Positions 7,868-17,000 of a DNA stretch of 64,000 bases are shown here, in pieces; position 1 is the first letter of the stretch; each line of letters opens with the position of its first letter. The notes under the pieces were generated by a model. It ran no database searches, had not been told where the DNA came from, and was given only the letters and a program-made list of their open reading frames with translations. Source of the stretch: JAJRZL01 sp964557855. Its GTDB lineage: Bacteria > Zixibacteria > MSB-5A5 > GN15 > FEB-12. The stretch is from contig CAZLBP010000004.1 in assembly GCA_964557855.1 (NCBI GenBank), forward strand, positions 1 through 64,000, given 5' to 3'. The position numbers and the translations under genes were made by a program.

Positions 7868-9208
7868 TCACGAGTGTTCCCACAGCACACTGTAGGGAAC
7901 TGAAAGACCCACCCGACGCTGCCGCTCTGGGTGGGGTACTGTGTTATAGAGGTCACCCCAGAAGTCAGGTCCGTTTCGGGAATCATCGTCACCAACTTGC
8001 CATTGTCCGGGCCAAACATATTCAAACCCTTCGAAGAACAACTGTTCACTTCGGTCGCCGGCAGCCTTCCCCTCCGGCTTTGTTGAGGGTTTTTTCTTCT
8101 GAGGTGTGCCTGTAGTGTCTCGGTCAGGTATCGGCATTCGATCGGCACGTTGAACTTTGATGCCTTTCTCCAGGAGCTTTTTGTACACGTCTCTATTGAT
8201 ATCCACGCGAAAGTTCCCCTGCTCCTCAGTGGGAGACAGCGAGTCTATCAACGAGACTGCGTATTCGTAGTCATGTGGCTCACGCAAATCCAATATGAGG
8301 TGATACACGTTGTTCGGCGGGTTGGCTGCCAGAGAATCCCAATACCGGTGATGCCTGGCTCTCGTTTCTTCCTGAGTCTCCAGCTTTGTTTCTTTAAACT
8401 CGTACTCACCTTTACGTCGTTTGAAACACTTTCCCCCTATCCAGAATTCCTGGCTGCGCCCGTCCGTGAGAGGCTCTCGTTCGAGTTGCAGCATTCTACC
8501 GTACAGACGCTTATCGTAGTCGGATAGCGACTCAAAAAAAGCACTGTCTCCGGGTTTCACGGGAACAGCCATTCTGCCACGCCCATTTCGAGACTGTTGC
8601 CTCTCCTCCCACTCCCGCTTGGCACGCTCATATTCCTCCAGGCGGTCGCCCCAGTGCCGGACTGTCCATTCCGTTTCTATGGACCTATGGTGTTCGCCGG
8701 TACCCCAGTTTATCACAAGCGTATCCCCCGTCGTCACAAACCTCAAACCGTAATGAAGACCAACTCTGTCACATTCCTGACGAAAAACCAGATAGCTGCT
8801 ATCGTTCGGTGGGAGGTTCAGGTCCCACAGAGTTGAAAAGGTATCCCGGGTCTGGTACGGAACCAGCAGAGTGTCAGGACCTGTGTAGACCAGACCATCA
8901 AAGGGGTACATCAGCATCATAAGCTGATCGCAGGTGGGGGGAAACAGGGCGCCAGGGAAATAGGTGATGGTGAATTTGAGAGTCAGGTCGCCAGTGCTCT
9001 TGTCATATGAAATCACTTCATACCCGGGGGCGAAGGGATCAACAGGACCCCGGTGTACTGCCGAGTCACCCGGCAAACCCAAATCTCTGCCTCCACCGAT
9101 TAGACCGGCCGGCAGACACAACAGCAACGCCAGGCAGATTACGCTCACCGACCTTAGCCCGCGTACCTTTCTCTCTAAACAGCAGAGAACAATTCTCTTC
9201 TTTATCAT
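7868..9208 (-). CDS. Secreted array protein, 3'-truncated paralogue of member 2
   Basis: Member 4, about 446 aa from the start at 9208 (MIKKRIVL), chosen over the in-frame start at 9259 because AAGGAG lies seven bases before it. A signal-peptide-like hydrophobic segment is ICLALLLCLPAGLIGG. It follows member 2 closely: GYEVISYDKSTGDLTLKFTITYFP, TYVVTTGD-type FVTTGDTL, ERAKREWEERQQS, YHLILDLREPHDYEYAVSLIDSL and FFEGFEYVWPGQWQVGDDDSRNGPDFWGDLY. It breaks off exactly there, inside the jelly-roll-like domain, and the last residues (VPHPERQRRVGLS...EHS) come from two palindromic elements and the direct repeat. It is a damaged duplicate; whether it is functional is doubtful. Confidence 0.65.
   Translation of the reverse strand: MIKKRIVLCCLERKVRGLRSVSVICLALLLCLPAGLIGGGRDLGLPGDSAVHRGPVDPFAPGYEVISYDKSTGDLTLKFTITYFPGALFPPTCDQLMMLMYPFDGLVYTGPDTLLVPYQTRDTFSTLWDLNLPPNDSSYLVFRQECDRVGLHYGLRFVTTGDTLVINWGTGEHHRSIETEWTVRHWGDRLEEYERAKREWEERQQSRNGRGRMAVPVKPGDSAFFESLSDYDKRLYGRMLQLEREPLTDGRSQEFWIGGKCFKRRKGEYEFKETKLETQEETRARHHRYWDSLAANPPNNVYHLILDLREPHDYEYAVSLIDSLSPTEEQGNFRVDINRDVYKKLLEKGIKVQRADRMPIPDRDTTGTPQKKKPSTKPEGKAAGDRSEQLFFEGFEYVWPGQWQVGDDDSRNGPDFWGDLYNTVPHPERQRRVGLSVPYSVLWEHS
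7876..7935. repeat. Two adjacent palindromes at gene break point
   Basis: First, GTTCCCACAG (7876-7885) pairs with CTGT-A-GGGAAC (7890-7900) around CACA with one bulged A. Second, CCCACCC (7908-7914) pairs with GGGTGGG (7929-7935). They occupy the junction where the array gene loses its C-terminal domain. Confidence 0.6.
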
Positions 9209-9355
9209 GGACTTCTCCTTGTGCCGAAGTTCTGGATTTCTACAAGTTCTTTCAGCCAATTGACCCTATCGTTCACTGCCTCAATTGGGCCTTATCCTCT
9301 GTGACACGTGACTACACCTCGTTCAACTGGTTCATAGTTTAACCCAACTAAGTTC

Positions 9356-9385
9356 AGTATATGGTAGACGCCTGAGTCGTGTCAA
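9356..9385 (-). promoter_or_regulatory. Sigma-70-like promoter of array member 4
   Basis: Minus strand: perfect TTGACA (9380-9385), 18-base spacer, TATACT (9356-9361), about 150 bases upstream of the start at 9208. No small ORF like those at 5631 and 7508 is visible in this leader. Confidence 0.6.
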
Positions 9386-9408
9386 GTGTTTACCGCCGAA
9401 ACATGGAA

Positions 9409-10385
9409 TCAGTGTGACAGGTTTTGACCACTTCTGAAACGAATGGTCGTTATAGGCACGGGTGCCCCACCTTTCAGGTGGGTTACCGTTGTATGCTGAA
9501 GTCCGTTATTCCCCTCGCTCGGTTTGAGCCGGCCTTTCACCTTGTGCGACTCTTGTTTCCGAGCCGGCGGTTCATTCAAGTACTCACATTCAAAGCCCTC
9601 TCTCTTCAAATCCTCAAACCACTCTCTTGTCACTCTGATAATATAGAATCCGGAATCAGCAGTTTCCGTTATTGGCCCACTGAATCTGCGAATCGCTCAA
9701 TCGTCTCATAACGTCTGCGGTCTCGGAGATCGACTTTCACCTCGTATTTGATAGTATCAGGTCCAATTTTCGGGTACTTCCAATACTCGCTTGAAGGATA
9801 CCCTTTCCAGAACTCTACCAATTCGCCGGTTGTCACGAAGTAAACAACTGCAGGGACTTTCCCTGGACCAAACTGCAGCTCCAATCTCAGACTACTCGTA
9901 TCTTCTGGTGGTATTGTGATCTGCAGGTTTGTCGAGAAGAATCGTTCCTTATCTTGACTTGGGTAGGCAACCCACTGTTTCTCCCCATTGAATTGCAGAC
10001 CATTTGTGGTAGCAACTTTTACAGGAACTTCGTCGCAGCACCGGGATGATTGGCAGAACTCATCACTGATACTGAAACTAAATACCATGTTCACCAGTCC
10101 CACACTTTCCGGATGTTCAAGCGGCTCAAGGACATACTCAACAACTTGTTCGTCCCCCTGGGAGTAACTGGTCTTGTAGGAATTCTCGACGCCCAATGAA
10201 CTCCGCGATTCATCTTTCCGTATTTTGTCGTGCGAATGAACTTTTGTGTCCGATCCGTAAATCGTTAGCCCGGGCTCTTGATTGAGTTGTGACTCGTCCG
10301 GTGAATGTTCTGAATACAATATTCATCCTGCATAGGTCACTATGCAACACACCACTACACTTACTACGGCTACTATGCGCCTCAT
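9409..10385 (-). pseudogene. Broken paralogue of the HEXXH secreted protein
   Basis: Member 5. The original ATG is at 10,385 (MRRIVAVVSVVVCCIVTYAG) behind GGAGGAAGTG. Codon 21 is now TGA (plus-strand 10,323-10,325) where member 1 has TGG in the equivalent YIGW. The frame then continues open through YVLEPLEHPESVGLVNMVFSF, VVYFVTTGELVEFWKGYP and YETIERFADSVGQ to a stop at 9669. A one-base shift near 9675 restores similarity in another frame (SGPITETADSGFYIIRVT, LKREGFECEYL), which ends at 9409 just after palindrome CCCACCTTTCAGGTGGG. Three lesions (nonsense, frameshift, 3' loss) make this a clear pseudogene of the member 1 type. Confidence 0.85.
9466..9482. repeat. Palindrome inside pseudogene 3' end
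   Basis: CCCACCT (9466-9472), TTC, AGGTGGG (9476-9482), a perfect 7-bp stem. It lies where the pseudogene stops matching its paralogue, as at the other array break points. Confidence 0.6.
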
Positions 10386-10473
10386 CACTTCCTCCGTTTC
10401 CCTCACCTATTCGCATTTTACGCAATTACAGATTCTATTCTAATTGACGTTTATCCCCCAGTGAGCGTTTAAT

Positions 10474-10680
10474 CTATTTGAATACCAATGGTGTGTTGCA
10501 GGGTGCCAGTCTGGTAACGGTCACGTGCAGATTCTGTTGAACGTTAACGACCGGTACGGAGTCCAGGGTCAATTCAATTTTGAATGACCCTACCGTCTGC
10601 CCGGCGAGGGCCTGTCGATGTGCATACCCCGCCAAAAGGCACAGCAACACCAAGCCAATGGTCAAATTCCTAGAGGCCAT
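10474..10680 (-). pseudogene. N-terminal stub of another array protein (68 aa)
   Basis: A 68-codon frame starting at 10,680: signal peptide (LTIGLVLLCLLAGYAHRQALAG) followed by FKIELTLDSVPVVNVQQNLHVTVTRLAPCNTPLVFK and a stop. The mature part resembles the first residues after the signal peptide in member 3 (FSITLEP...), so this looks like the 5' stub of a sixth paralogue whose remainder was lost when the copy at 9409-10,385 moved next to it. GAGG lies upstream of the start. It might be translated into a tiny secreted peptide. Confidence 0.5.
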
Positions 10681-11590
10681 TTCATAACCTCTAACTATGA
10701 AACGGAGGCGTCAAAAATGGCAGATTTCTCGGTCCCGTCAGAGGGGAATTCTACTACCAATTTGCGTGATATGGGCGGTCTTTGGACAAGAATTGGGTTA
10801 TGAAATGGGCTCTAGCCATCTTGCGATCCTCCTACACTCTAATGAGTCTCTTTCATCTACAATAGTCAGACGTTGGGCATATGTCAACTGTCTAGTGAGA
10901 TTGTGATACTACTCCCTGCGGCCACCGGCTGCTCCAACCGAAAGCTGTCGTATCCCAAGTTATCGGGTCCCACTGGGCACCGTCCGGCGCCAGCTTTGAC
11001 ATCAACACGAAAGTCTTCATCCGCTCCTCCGGCGGTTAGAGGTATACTCTCACCCGGACCGACTCCGGTCCGGCGTTTTCTTCACAGTTCAATTCGGTTC
11101 GCTTGAGGAGGTGATTTCGATTGGATGTCAACTGCAAATGTCGTGTTTGTCACGAACCATACTAATATCACGTATTTTCGTGAAAAAGAAATGGAAAAGT
11201 GTGAAAATCGTTTGGGAATAGTCGTTTTTTTCGGCGTGGTAATTTGTCATAAAGTAACGCAAAGTACGCGGTTGCCACTTTTCGGATTTTAGTTTGTCCT
11301 TTTTATTAATGGGAGCGGTGACTGATTCACCATCAGTTTTGTAGGGAAATTGGACGGATATGTTCATTATCGGGAGTCGGACAGATCGCGACCCGTCCCT
11401 GCCAAGGAGAGGGCGTTCTCAAACTCAGTTTGGGAACGAGGGGAATGTGGGGTCGCCCGGCATTACATACAAACTACAGGCGGCAGGTCACACGACTACA
11501 CTGACGTGGATTAGCAGGACCTGCCGCAACTCACAAGCGAGGGCAGCGCTGTCTGGGAACGAGGGTAGTGGAGGGAGAGGAGAGAAGCGG
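10681..11590. other. 910-bp gene-poor stretch with gene debris and a palindrome
   Basis: No intact gene is supportable. On the minus strand around 10,930-11,100, two adjoining frames read GPGESIPLTAGGADE and then TFVLMSKLAPDGAQWD...AFGWSS. These resemble the SPDGAxWD region of the array proteins, so this is probably a frameshifted leftover of yet another paralogue. A near-perfect 12-bp palindrome lies at 11,414-11,438. A 79-codon minus-strand frame at 11,128-11,367 resembles nothing I recognise. Confidence 0.4.
11414..11438. repeat. CGTTCYCAAACT palindrome
   Basis: CGTTCTCAAACT (11,414-11,425), C, AGTTTGGGAACG (11,427-11,438); 11 of 12 positions pair and the other is T-G. A weaker relative (TTCCTAAAT..ATTTGGGAA) is at 12,631-12,651, so this is probably a dispersed repeat family in this genome. 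Confidence 0.6.
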
Positions 11591-11875
11591 CTAATGCACT
11601 GCGGGTCCGCCGGTTGAGTGGTAGCGCGAGATGTCGGAATTGATCTTTTCGGCCGATTTGTACGCGTCGTACATGCCGTAAATCCACAGAATGGGGGTCG
11701 TGATAAGGCCGATCACAATCATCATCAGGAGTGCGGATAAGCTATAGATTATAATGAAGAATATCCCTTTGGCGAGCTGGCCGTTATAGATCTGCCCGAG
11801 GCCCATAAAGAAAAAGGACAGGACCGCTGCCAGGCCGGGGTTTTTATAAAAGACGGGGCTGTTTCCGTTGGTCAC
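11591..11875 (-). CDS. TM2-domain membrane protein
   Basis: A 94-aa inner-membrane protein with two hydrophobic segments: AAVLSFFFMGLGQIYNG (about residues 16-32) and GIFFIIIYSLSALLMMIVIGLITTPILWIYGMYDAY (about 37-72). The pattern of a short first helix with GLGQIYNG and a second helix ending W-I-Y-G-x-x-D-A is that of the TM2 family. The start is GTG at 11,875 with AGGAGG seven bases upstream. TM2 proteins are common and mostly uncharacterised. It is transcribed away from the TPR lipoprotein gene, with about 160 bases between them. Confidence 0.85.
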   Translation of the reverse strand: MTNGNSPVFYKNPGLAAVLSFFFMGLGQIYNGQLAKGIFFIIIYSLSALLMMIVIGLITTPILWIYGMYDAYKSAEKINSDISRYHSTGGPAVH

Positions 11876-12037
11876 GAATTCCTCCTGACTTGCTGCCGAT
11901 TCTGATCCATCTGCTTTTCTCTAATACTCAATACACAAACATATATTCAATAGCCGATCTGACAACAACTTTATTGATTTATTCGGTGTGTATTCCGATA
12001 ACAGGTTAAACCGCATCTCCGGGGGTATAAGAAGCTG

Positions 12038-12559
12038 ATGAAAATGATCTACATTTTGGGCGTCTGCCTGGCAATGGTGTTGGCCGGATGCGGACGCCAG
12101 TTCACGGTGATTAAGGCGGAACTGCAGCCGAGCAAAGCGACAGTCGGGCAGTCCGAATCGGCGTCGCAAGTCTCGGCGGAACTTGAAGATGCCGTCCGCG
12201 AGGGTCTGATTTTGTTTCGCCAGGGGGATCTCAAGGGCGCTTTGAGACAATTCCACAAAGCTCATCTGATGGACAGCGCCGACTGGGAACCGCCTTACTA
12301 TCTCGGTTTGACGTACTATCGCCAGGAAGACTGTCGTTTAGCTGTGCAATATCTGCACATCAGTCTCGATCTTGCCCCCGGCGAGAAACGGACCCGAAGT
12401 CTCGTATATGCCGCTTTGGCTGAGACCTACGAAGCACTTGGGGAGCTCGGGAAGGCGGAGCTTCACTTTCGGACGGCTCTCAACTTGAACCCCGATCTGG
12501 ATCGAGCGGCGAGCGGATTGCATCGTCTTCATGGGAGGGCGGAACGGGGGCCGAAGTAA
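12038..12559 (+). CDS. TPR-repeat lipoprotein
   Basis: A 173-aa protein. The lipobox LAGC at residues 15-18 follows a hydrophobic signal (MIYILGVCLAMVLAGC), so the mature protein should be lipid-anchored on Cys18. From about residue 50 it holds three tetratricopeptide-like repeats: GLILFRQGDLKGALRQFHKA, YLGLTYYRQEDCRLAVQYLH and ALAETYEALGELGKAELHFRTALNLNP. Such proteins usually scaffold envelope complexes; no partner is evident here. It stands alone between palindromic repeats. The family call is clear and the role is unknown. Confidence 0.8.
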   Translation: MKMIYILGVCLAMVLAGCGRQFTVIKAELQPSKATVGQSESASQVSAELEDAVREGLILFRQGDLKGALRQFHKAHLMDSADWEPPYYLGLTYYRQEDCRLAVQYLHISLDLAPGEKRTRSLVYAALAETYEALGELGKAELHFRTALNLNPDLDRAASGLHRLHGRAERGPK

Positions 12560-12878
12560 GTTTGAGTCATTATCGAGTGTAACATAGATACAAGAAGTCG
12601 TTCCCACGTACAACGTGACAGACAAGTACGTTCCTAAATGCAATTTGGGAATGAGCGGAAGCGTTTGCATTTCCTGATGATGCATCGGGTCGCAATCCCG
12701 CCGGCGCGGGCTCAAGACCCGATGCAACCGGACCGGGGTCATTCGATCAGCCCCAAGCGGCGGGCGACCCTGGTACGAAACGGTCTTACCTGAGAGACCA
12801 ACCCGAACAAGTTTGAGATGGCCGTCCGGGCAGTAGAATCTCTTAGCTGATGCCGGATCTTCCCTGTATATTCGGTAT
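12560..12878. other. 319-bp intergenic stretch with palindromes
   Basis: No gene seen. It holds the TTCCTAAAT..ATTTGGGAA hairpin (12,631-12,651) and the long palindrome at 12,681-12,726. Nothing resembling a tRNA was recognised. Confidence 0.5.
12681..12726. repeat. Long nested palindrome (11-bp arms)
   Basis: TGCATCGGGTC (12,681-12,691) pairs perfectly with GACCCGATGCA (12,716-12,726). Inside, CCCGC (12,697-12,701) pairs with GCGGG (12,706-12,710). No T-run follows on either side, so it is not a classic terminator. It may be a REP/BIME-type element. Confidence 0.7.
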
Positions 12879-13571
12879 ATGAGTTACAAATACCCGACGT
12901 ACCACCTCGGTCCTGATTTCAGAAAGAAACTTTCCAGATTCGTGGAGGCCTTTGTTGCCAACGGTTTCGAGTATTTTGACGAAGAGTTCGCCAAGATCGA
13001 TGATTTTGCGGCCCGGGGCAGGACGGATACGACCGGGCGGGGAAGCAAGAAACTCCGCTCCAATCCCAAGGAGAAATATTTGCTTGAGGCGGTGGCGTTT
13101 AAAATGTACGATGAGATGAACCGTAAGGCGTTTAACCGCGCGCGGAAGACTCTTATCGTGCTCCCGGATTGCCTGACGTTGCACAATCCGGACTGCGAGA
13201 AGACCGACTCGCCCCAGGGTGATGAGTGCGCGCGTTGTACGGAATCCTGCCAGGCATATCATGTGGTCAAGCTGGGTGAGCAGTACGGCATTTCGGTGGT
13301 GTTCTCAAAGCGCAAACTGGAGCAACAGATCGAGTACTATGCCGACACCATGGGGGACATGGGGGTGATCGGGATCGCCTGTCTGATGATGCTGGCTAAC
13401 GGCATGCGCACCGCTATCGACGTCGGGGTGCCGACTCGGGGCGTGCTGTTGAGTTTTACGGGGTGCGAGCATTGGAACGACCAACCGTGCGCGTCACGTT
13501 TTCCGATCCGCTGGCTGAAGGAGATACTCGACGAGAAATATGGTTCGAACCATCTACAAGCTGACGATTGA
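12879..13571 (+). CDS. DUF116 family protein
   Basis: A 230-aa soluble protein. Cysteines in DCLTLHNPDCEK and CARCTESCQAYHVVKLGEQYG suggest a metal or Fe-S site, and the C-terminal signature RTAIDVGVPTRGVLLSFTGCEHWND is typical of DUF116. The function of this family is not established; members often sit near lipoate/formyltransferase or Fe-S genes in other genomes, but no such neighbour is present here. The stop overlaps the downstream GNAT gene by 32 bases, so the two are probably cotranscribed and translationally coupled. No clear Shine-Dalgarno is visible before ATG 12,879. Confidence 0.8.
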   Translation: MSYKYPTYHLGPDFRKKLSRFVEAFVANGFEYFDEEFAKIDDFAARGRTDTTGRGSKKLRSNPKEKYLLEAVAFKMYDEMNRKAFNRARKTLIVLPDCLTLHNPDCEKTDSPQGDECARCTESCQAYHVVKLGEQYGISVVFSKRKLEQQIEYYADTMGDMGVIGIACLMMLANGMRTAIDVGVPTRGVLLSFTGCEHWNDQPCASRFPIRWLKEILDEKYGSNHLQADD

Positions 13572-13974
13572 CGACTACGATGACCTTGTTCGCCTCTGGC
13601 GGGAGGCCGGGCTGACCTATCGTCCCAGGGGCCGCGACACCAGGGAACGGATCGCCACAGAAATGCAGCGGGCTGACACGGCCTTTATAGGCATATACGA
13701 GCATGACAGACTGATCGGCGCGGGGTTGGCGACGTATGACGGTCGTAAGGGGTGGATCAACCGGATCGCGGTGCATCCCGATTTTCGCGGCCGCGGCATT
13801 GCTGCTCAAATAGTCAATGAGTGCGAGGTATTCTTGAGGAGCGTGGCGGCCGAGATTATCTCTTGTTTGATCGAGGATTTCAATAAGCCGTCGGTGCAGC
13901 TGTTCCGAAAGCTGGGATATGTGCATGGGGAGAACGTCATGTATTTCTCGAAGCGGAAGTCGGAGGAGACATAG
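13540..13974 (+). CDS. GNAT-family N-acetyltransferase
   Basis: A 144-aa acetyltransferase of the GNAT fold. Motif A, INRIAVHPDFRGRGIAAQIV (about residues 68-87), contains the R/Q-x-x-G-x-G/A acetyl-CoA pyrophosphate loop as RGRGIA. The C-terminal motif B is NKPSVQLFRKLGYVHGENVMYFSK. The substrate (protein N-terminus, amine or other) cannot be told. It starts inside the end of the DUF116 gene. The length is normal for the family. Confidence 0.85.
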   Translation: MVRTIYKLTIDDYDDLVRLWREAGLTYRPRGRDTRERIATEMQRADTAFIGIYEHDRLIGAGLATYDGRKGWINRIAVHPDFRGRGIAAQIVNECEVFLRSVAAEIISCLIEDFNKPSVQLFRKLGYVHGENVMYFSKRKSEET

Positions 13975-13991
13975 TGGCGGTTCCGGTAAGG

Positions 13992-14044
13992 CCGCAATCC
14001 GTGATTGCGGACCGGTTGTCAGGACCGCAGGGGTCCGGAACTAC
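13992..14044. repeat. REP-like double palindrome, copy 2
   Basis: CCGCAATC (13,992-13,999) pairs with GATTGCGG (14,003-14,010), and GGACC (14,022-14,026) pairs with GGTCC (14,032-14,036), followed by GGAACTAC. It has the same architecture as 3785-3844. The RND gene's TAG stop is again contributed by the CTA of GAACTAC. Confidence 0.7.
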
Positions 14045-17000
14045 GATTGCTCCGAAGGCGACAGTTCCGGGCCGACGGCTACCTGTTTCATGCCGAAGAC
14101 GCCGCGGATGCTCTTGACCAGTTCGATGGCAAAGGAGAAGACCAGGGGCGTCAGGATAAGCGTGATAACCGAAGACAGGGCCAAGCCGCCCACCACGACC
14201 GAGCCGAGCCCGCGATACAATTCGGAGCCGGCGCCCGGCATGATTACCAGCGGCAATATGCCCAGGGCCGAGGTGGCGGTGGACATGAAGATGGGCCGGA
14301 CCCGCACGCGCACTGACTCTTTGACGGCCAGGCGGGCATCTTCGCCTTCGCGCATTAGCTGCAAGGCGCGATAGACAATCAAAATGGAGTTATTTATCAC
14401 GGTACCGACCAGGATGACGAAGCCGAGCATGGTGAGCACATCCAGCTGCTGCATGCTGTCGAAAATCTGCACGATACGCAGCCCCAATACGCCGCCAAAG
14501 GTCGCCAGCGGCACGGTGAGCAAAATCACCAGGGGGTAGGTGAACGACTGGAAGAGGGCCGCCAGGAGCAGGTAGGTGAGGATGACGGCGATGTGGAAGT
14601 CGGTGGTCAACGCCTTCTGTAATCGTGAAAGATCATCAGCCGTGCCGGTGATGTTGATATCGTACAGGCCGCCGATTTGATTCTGCTGTCGCAGAGGGCC
14701 GACAATTTGCTCTTCGATTCGGGTTATGGCTTCTTCGAGGGCCAGGTCGTCCGGCAGGACCGTTTCGATTGAGACAGCGCGCTGCCGCTCGACGTGATTG
14801 ATTTGTACCGGACCTTGTTGCTGTACGACCCGGGCCACGTCGCCGACCGTGATTAACTCACCCGTGCCGGTGGCGATGGGCATTTGGGCGATATCCTGGG
14901 TGTGCTGGGACAACTCGCTGCGGCCTTTGACAACGAGGTCAATCTCGCGACCCTGTAAACGATAGTCGCTGACCTGCATGCCGTCGACGAGGGCGTTGAC
15001 GGCGACACCGATTTCGGTAGCGCTAAAGCCGACATCGGCGGCTCGTACGCGGTCGGGATAGACGCGGACTTCGGGGTTGCCGAGGTCCAGTCCCGGGATG
15101 GGTCGGGAGTTGGCTCCCGGCAGAACTTGTCCCACCTGGCCGAAGACCTGTCCGGCGATTTGCAGGACGCGGGGGAGTTCCGGGCCGGTGATGTCGATTT
15201 GAACGGAGCGGGTGCCGGCGAAGCCGCGCTCGAAGAGGGAGGTTTGACTGGCGAAGCCGATAGCTCCCGGCACGGATCGTAGTACTCCGTTGGCTACCGG
15301 CAGTAGTTCTTTTACGCGCGCCTCATCGCGGGCACGCATCCCCATAAATGCCTGGTTGGTGAAGGCCACTAAGAAGAAATTGTCGATGCCGCCACCCGGC
15401 AGCGACTCCGCTTCCGCGTCATCAGCCTCCCACAAATGCCGCAATTGTCCCTCCATGCCCTGGCCGACCTGCACCATTTCATCGAGGTTGTATCCCGGCG
15501 GCGGCAGGAGAATGCCGAACACGAGATTCTGGTTACCGTTCGGAAGATACTCGGAATTGGGCAACAGCAGCCAGGTCGAACCCATGGACAGGACAATTAT
15601 GCCGGCTATAGTGGCCAGTCGCCGGGAAGCCTTCAGGTTAACGTAATCGACGAAACTGGAGATCCGTTGGGCGAAGCGGGCCAGGAGGCTGTTGTTCGTA
15701 CCTTGATTCTGGAGCTTGGATGAAACCTTCAGTATTCTGGACGAGAGGGTGGGAATGACGGTAATGGAGACTATGAGAGATATGACGATGGCGCTGGAAA
15801 TGGCAATGGCGATATCGCGGAACAGCTGGCCGGCTCGTTCCTGAACGAACATGATCGGCAGGAAGACGGCTACCGTGGTAACGGTTGAGGCGAGCACAGC
15901 GCCCCAGACTTCGCGGGTGCCTTCAGCCGCCGCTTTCCATCGGGATTTTCCCATTTGCAGGTGGCGATAGATGTTTTCCAGCACGACAATAGAGCTGTCG
16001 ACTACCATGCCGACGGCAAAGGCCATGCCCGCCAGGGAGATAACATTGATCGTTCGGCCGAAGGCGAACATCATCAGGAAGGCCGTTATAATAGAAATCG
16101 GAATCGATAAAGCGATGACGAGAATCGATGAGGGCGAACGCAGGAACAAGAAGAGGACCAAAATGGCCAGGAAGCCGCCCAGGTAAATGTTGTTCAGAAC
16201 CAAGTCGACGGCTGAGTTGATATAGATGGTCTCGCGATATACGTTCTCGAGATGGAGATTTCGGGGTTGGAGGACTTCCTTATTGAGGATATCGACTTGC
16301 TCGAGGAGGCCGTCCATGACATCCAGGACATTGGCGCCGATTTGCCGCTGGGCGTTCATGGCGATTGACGGTCGGCCTTTTTGTCTCACGAGCGCGTACG
16401 GTTTTTCGTACCCCAGTGATACTTCAGCCAAGTGCCCCACACGTACCGGCACACCGTTGCGGACCGTGACGACGGTCTGCTCGATATCTTCAATCGAGTC
16501 GAACCGAGATATCGTGCGTACGACATATCTTCGTTTACCTTCACCGAAATCACCGGCCGAAATATCTCTGTTTTCTGATCGGAGGGAGGCAATGAATTGA
16601 GAGATAGTAATGCCCGATGAAGCCAGGATTTCGGGATCAAAGACGACGTGCAGCTCTTCTTCGAGACCGCCGAAGACGTTAATCTTGGAGACCCCCGAGA
16701 CTCGCTCGAGCCGGGGCTGGACTATTTCCTCGACCAGCGTCTTCAGGTGCGGCACGTAGACGGTGCTGTCACTCGTGGTTATGACGAACCAGGCGATGGC
16801 TTTGTCGAACGGTCCGGAAGAGCTGACTATGGGGCGGTCGGCATCGACCGGGTACGAGGGGACTTCGTCCAATTTGTTACTGACTTTGACCGTAGCCCCG
16901 ACGATATCTGTACCCACGGCGAACTCCAGGGTCACTTCTCCGCGTCCGTCGGACGACGATGAGTTCATCTCGAGGACGCCTTCGACGGACTTGAGGTACT

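Larger units (their letters stand above)
7422..7882. repeat. ~460-bp direct repeat, copy 2
   Basis: Second copy of the segment at 5541-6001, with the same order of promoter, small ORF, hairpin and gene start. Identity is essentially complete from about 7677 to 7877 and lower toward 7422. Confidence 0.85.

Noticed and set aside
7868..7960. Real C-terminus VPHPERQRRVGLS of array member 4
   Set aside because: These residues are read through palindromic repeat DNA and do not match the paralogue, so they are not a conserved domain.
12049..12258. Minus-strand ORFs opposite the TPR lipoprotein gene
   Set aside because: They are shadows of a gene with a clear lipobox and TPR repeats, and have low-complexity Arg/Ser-rich products.
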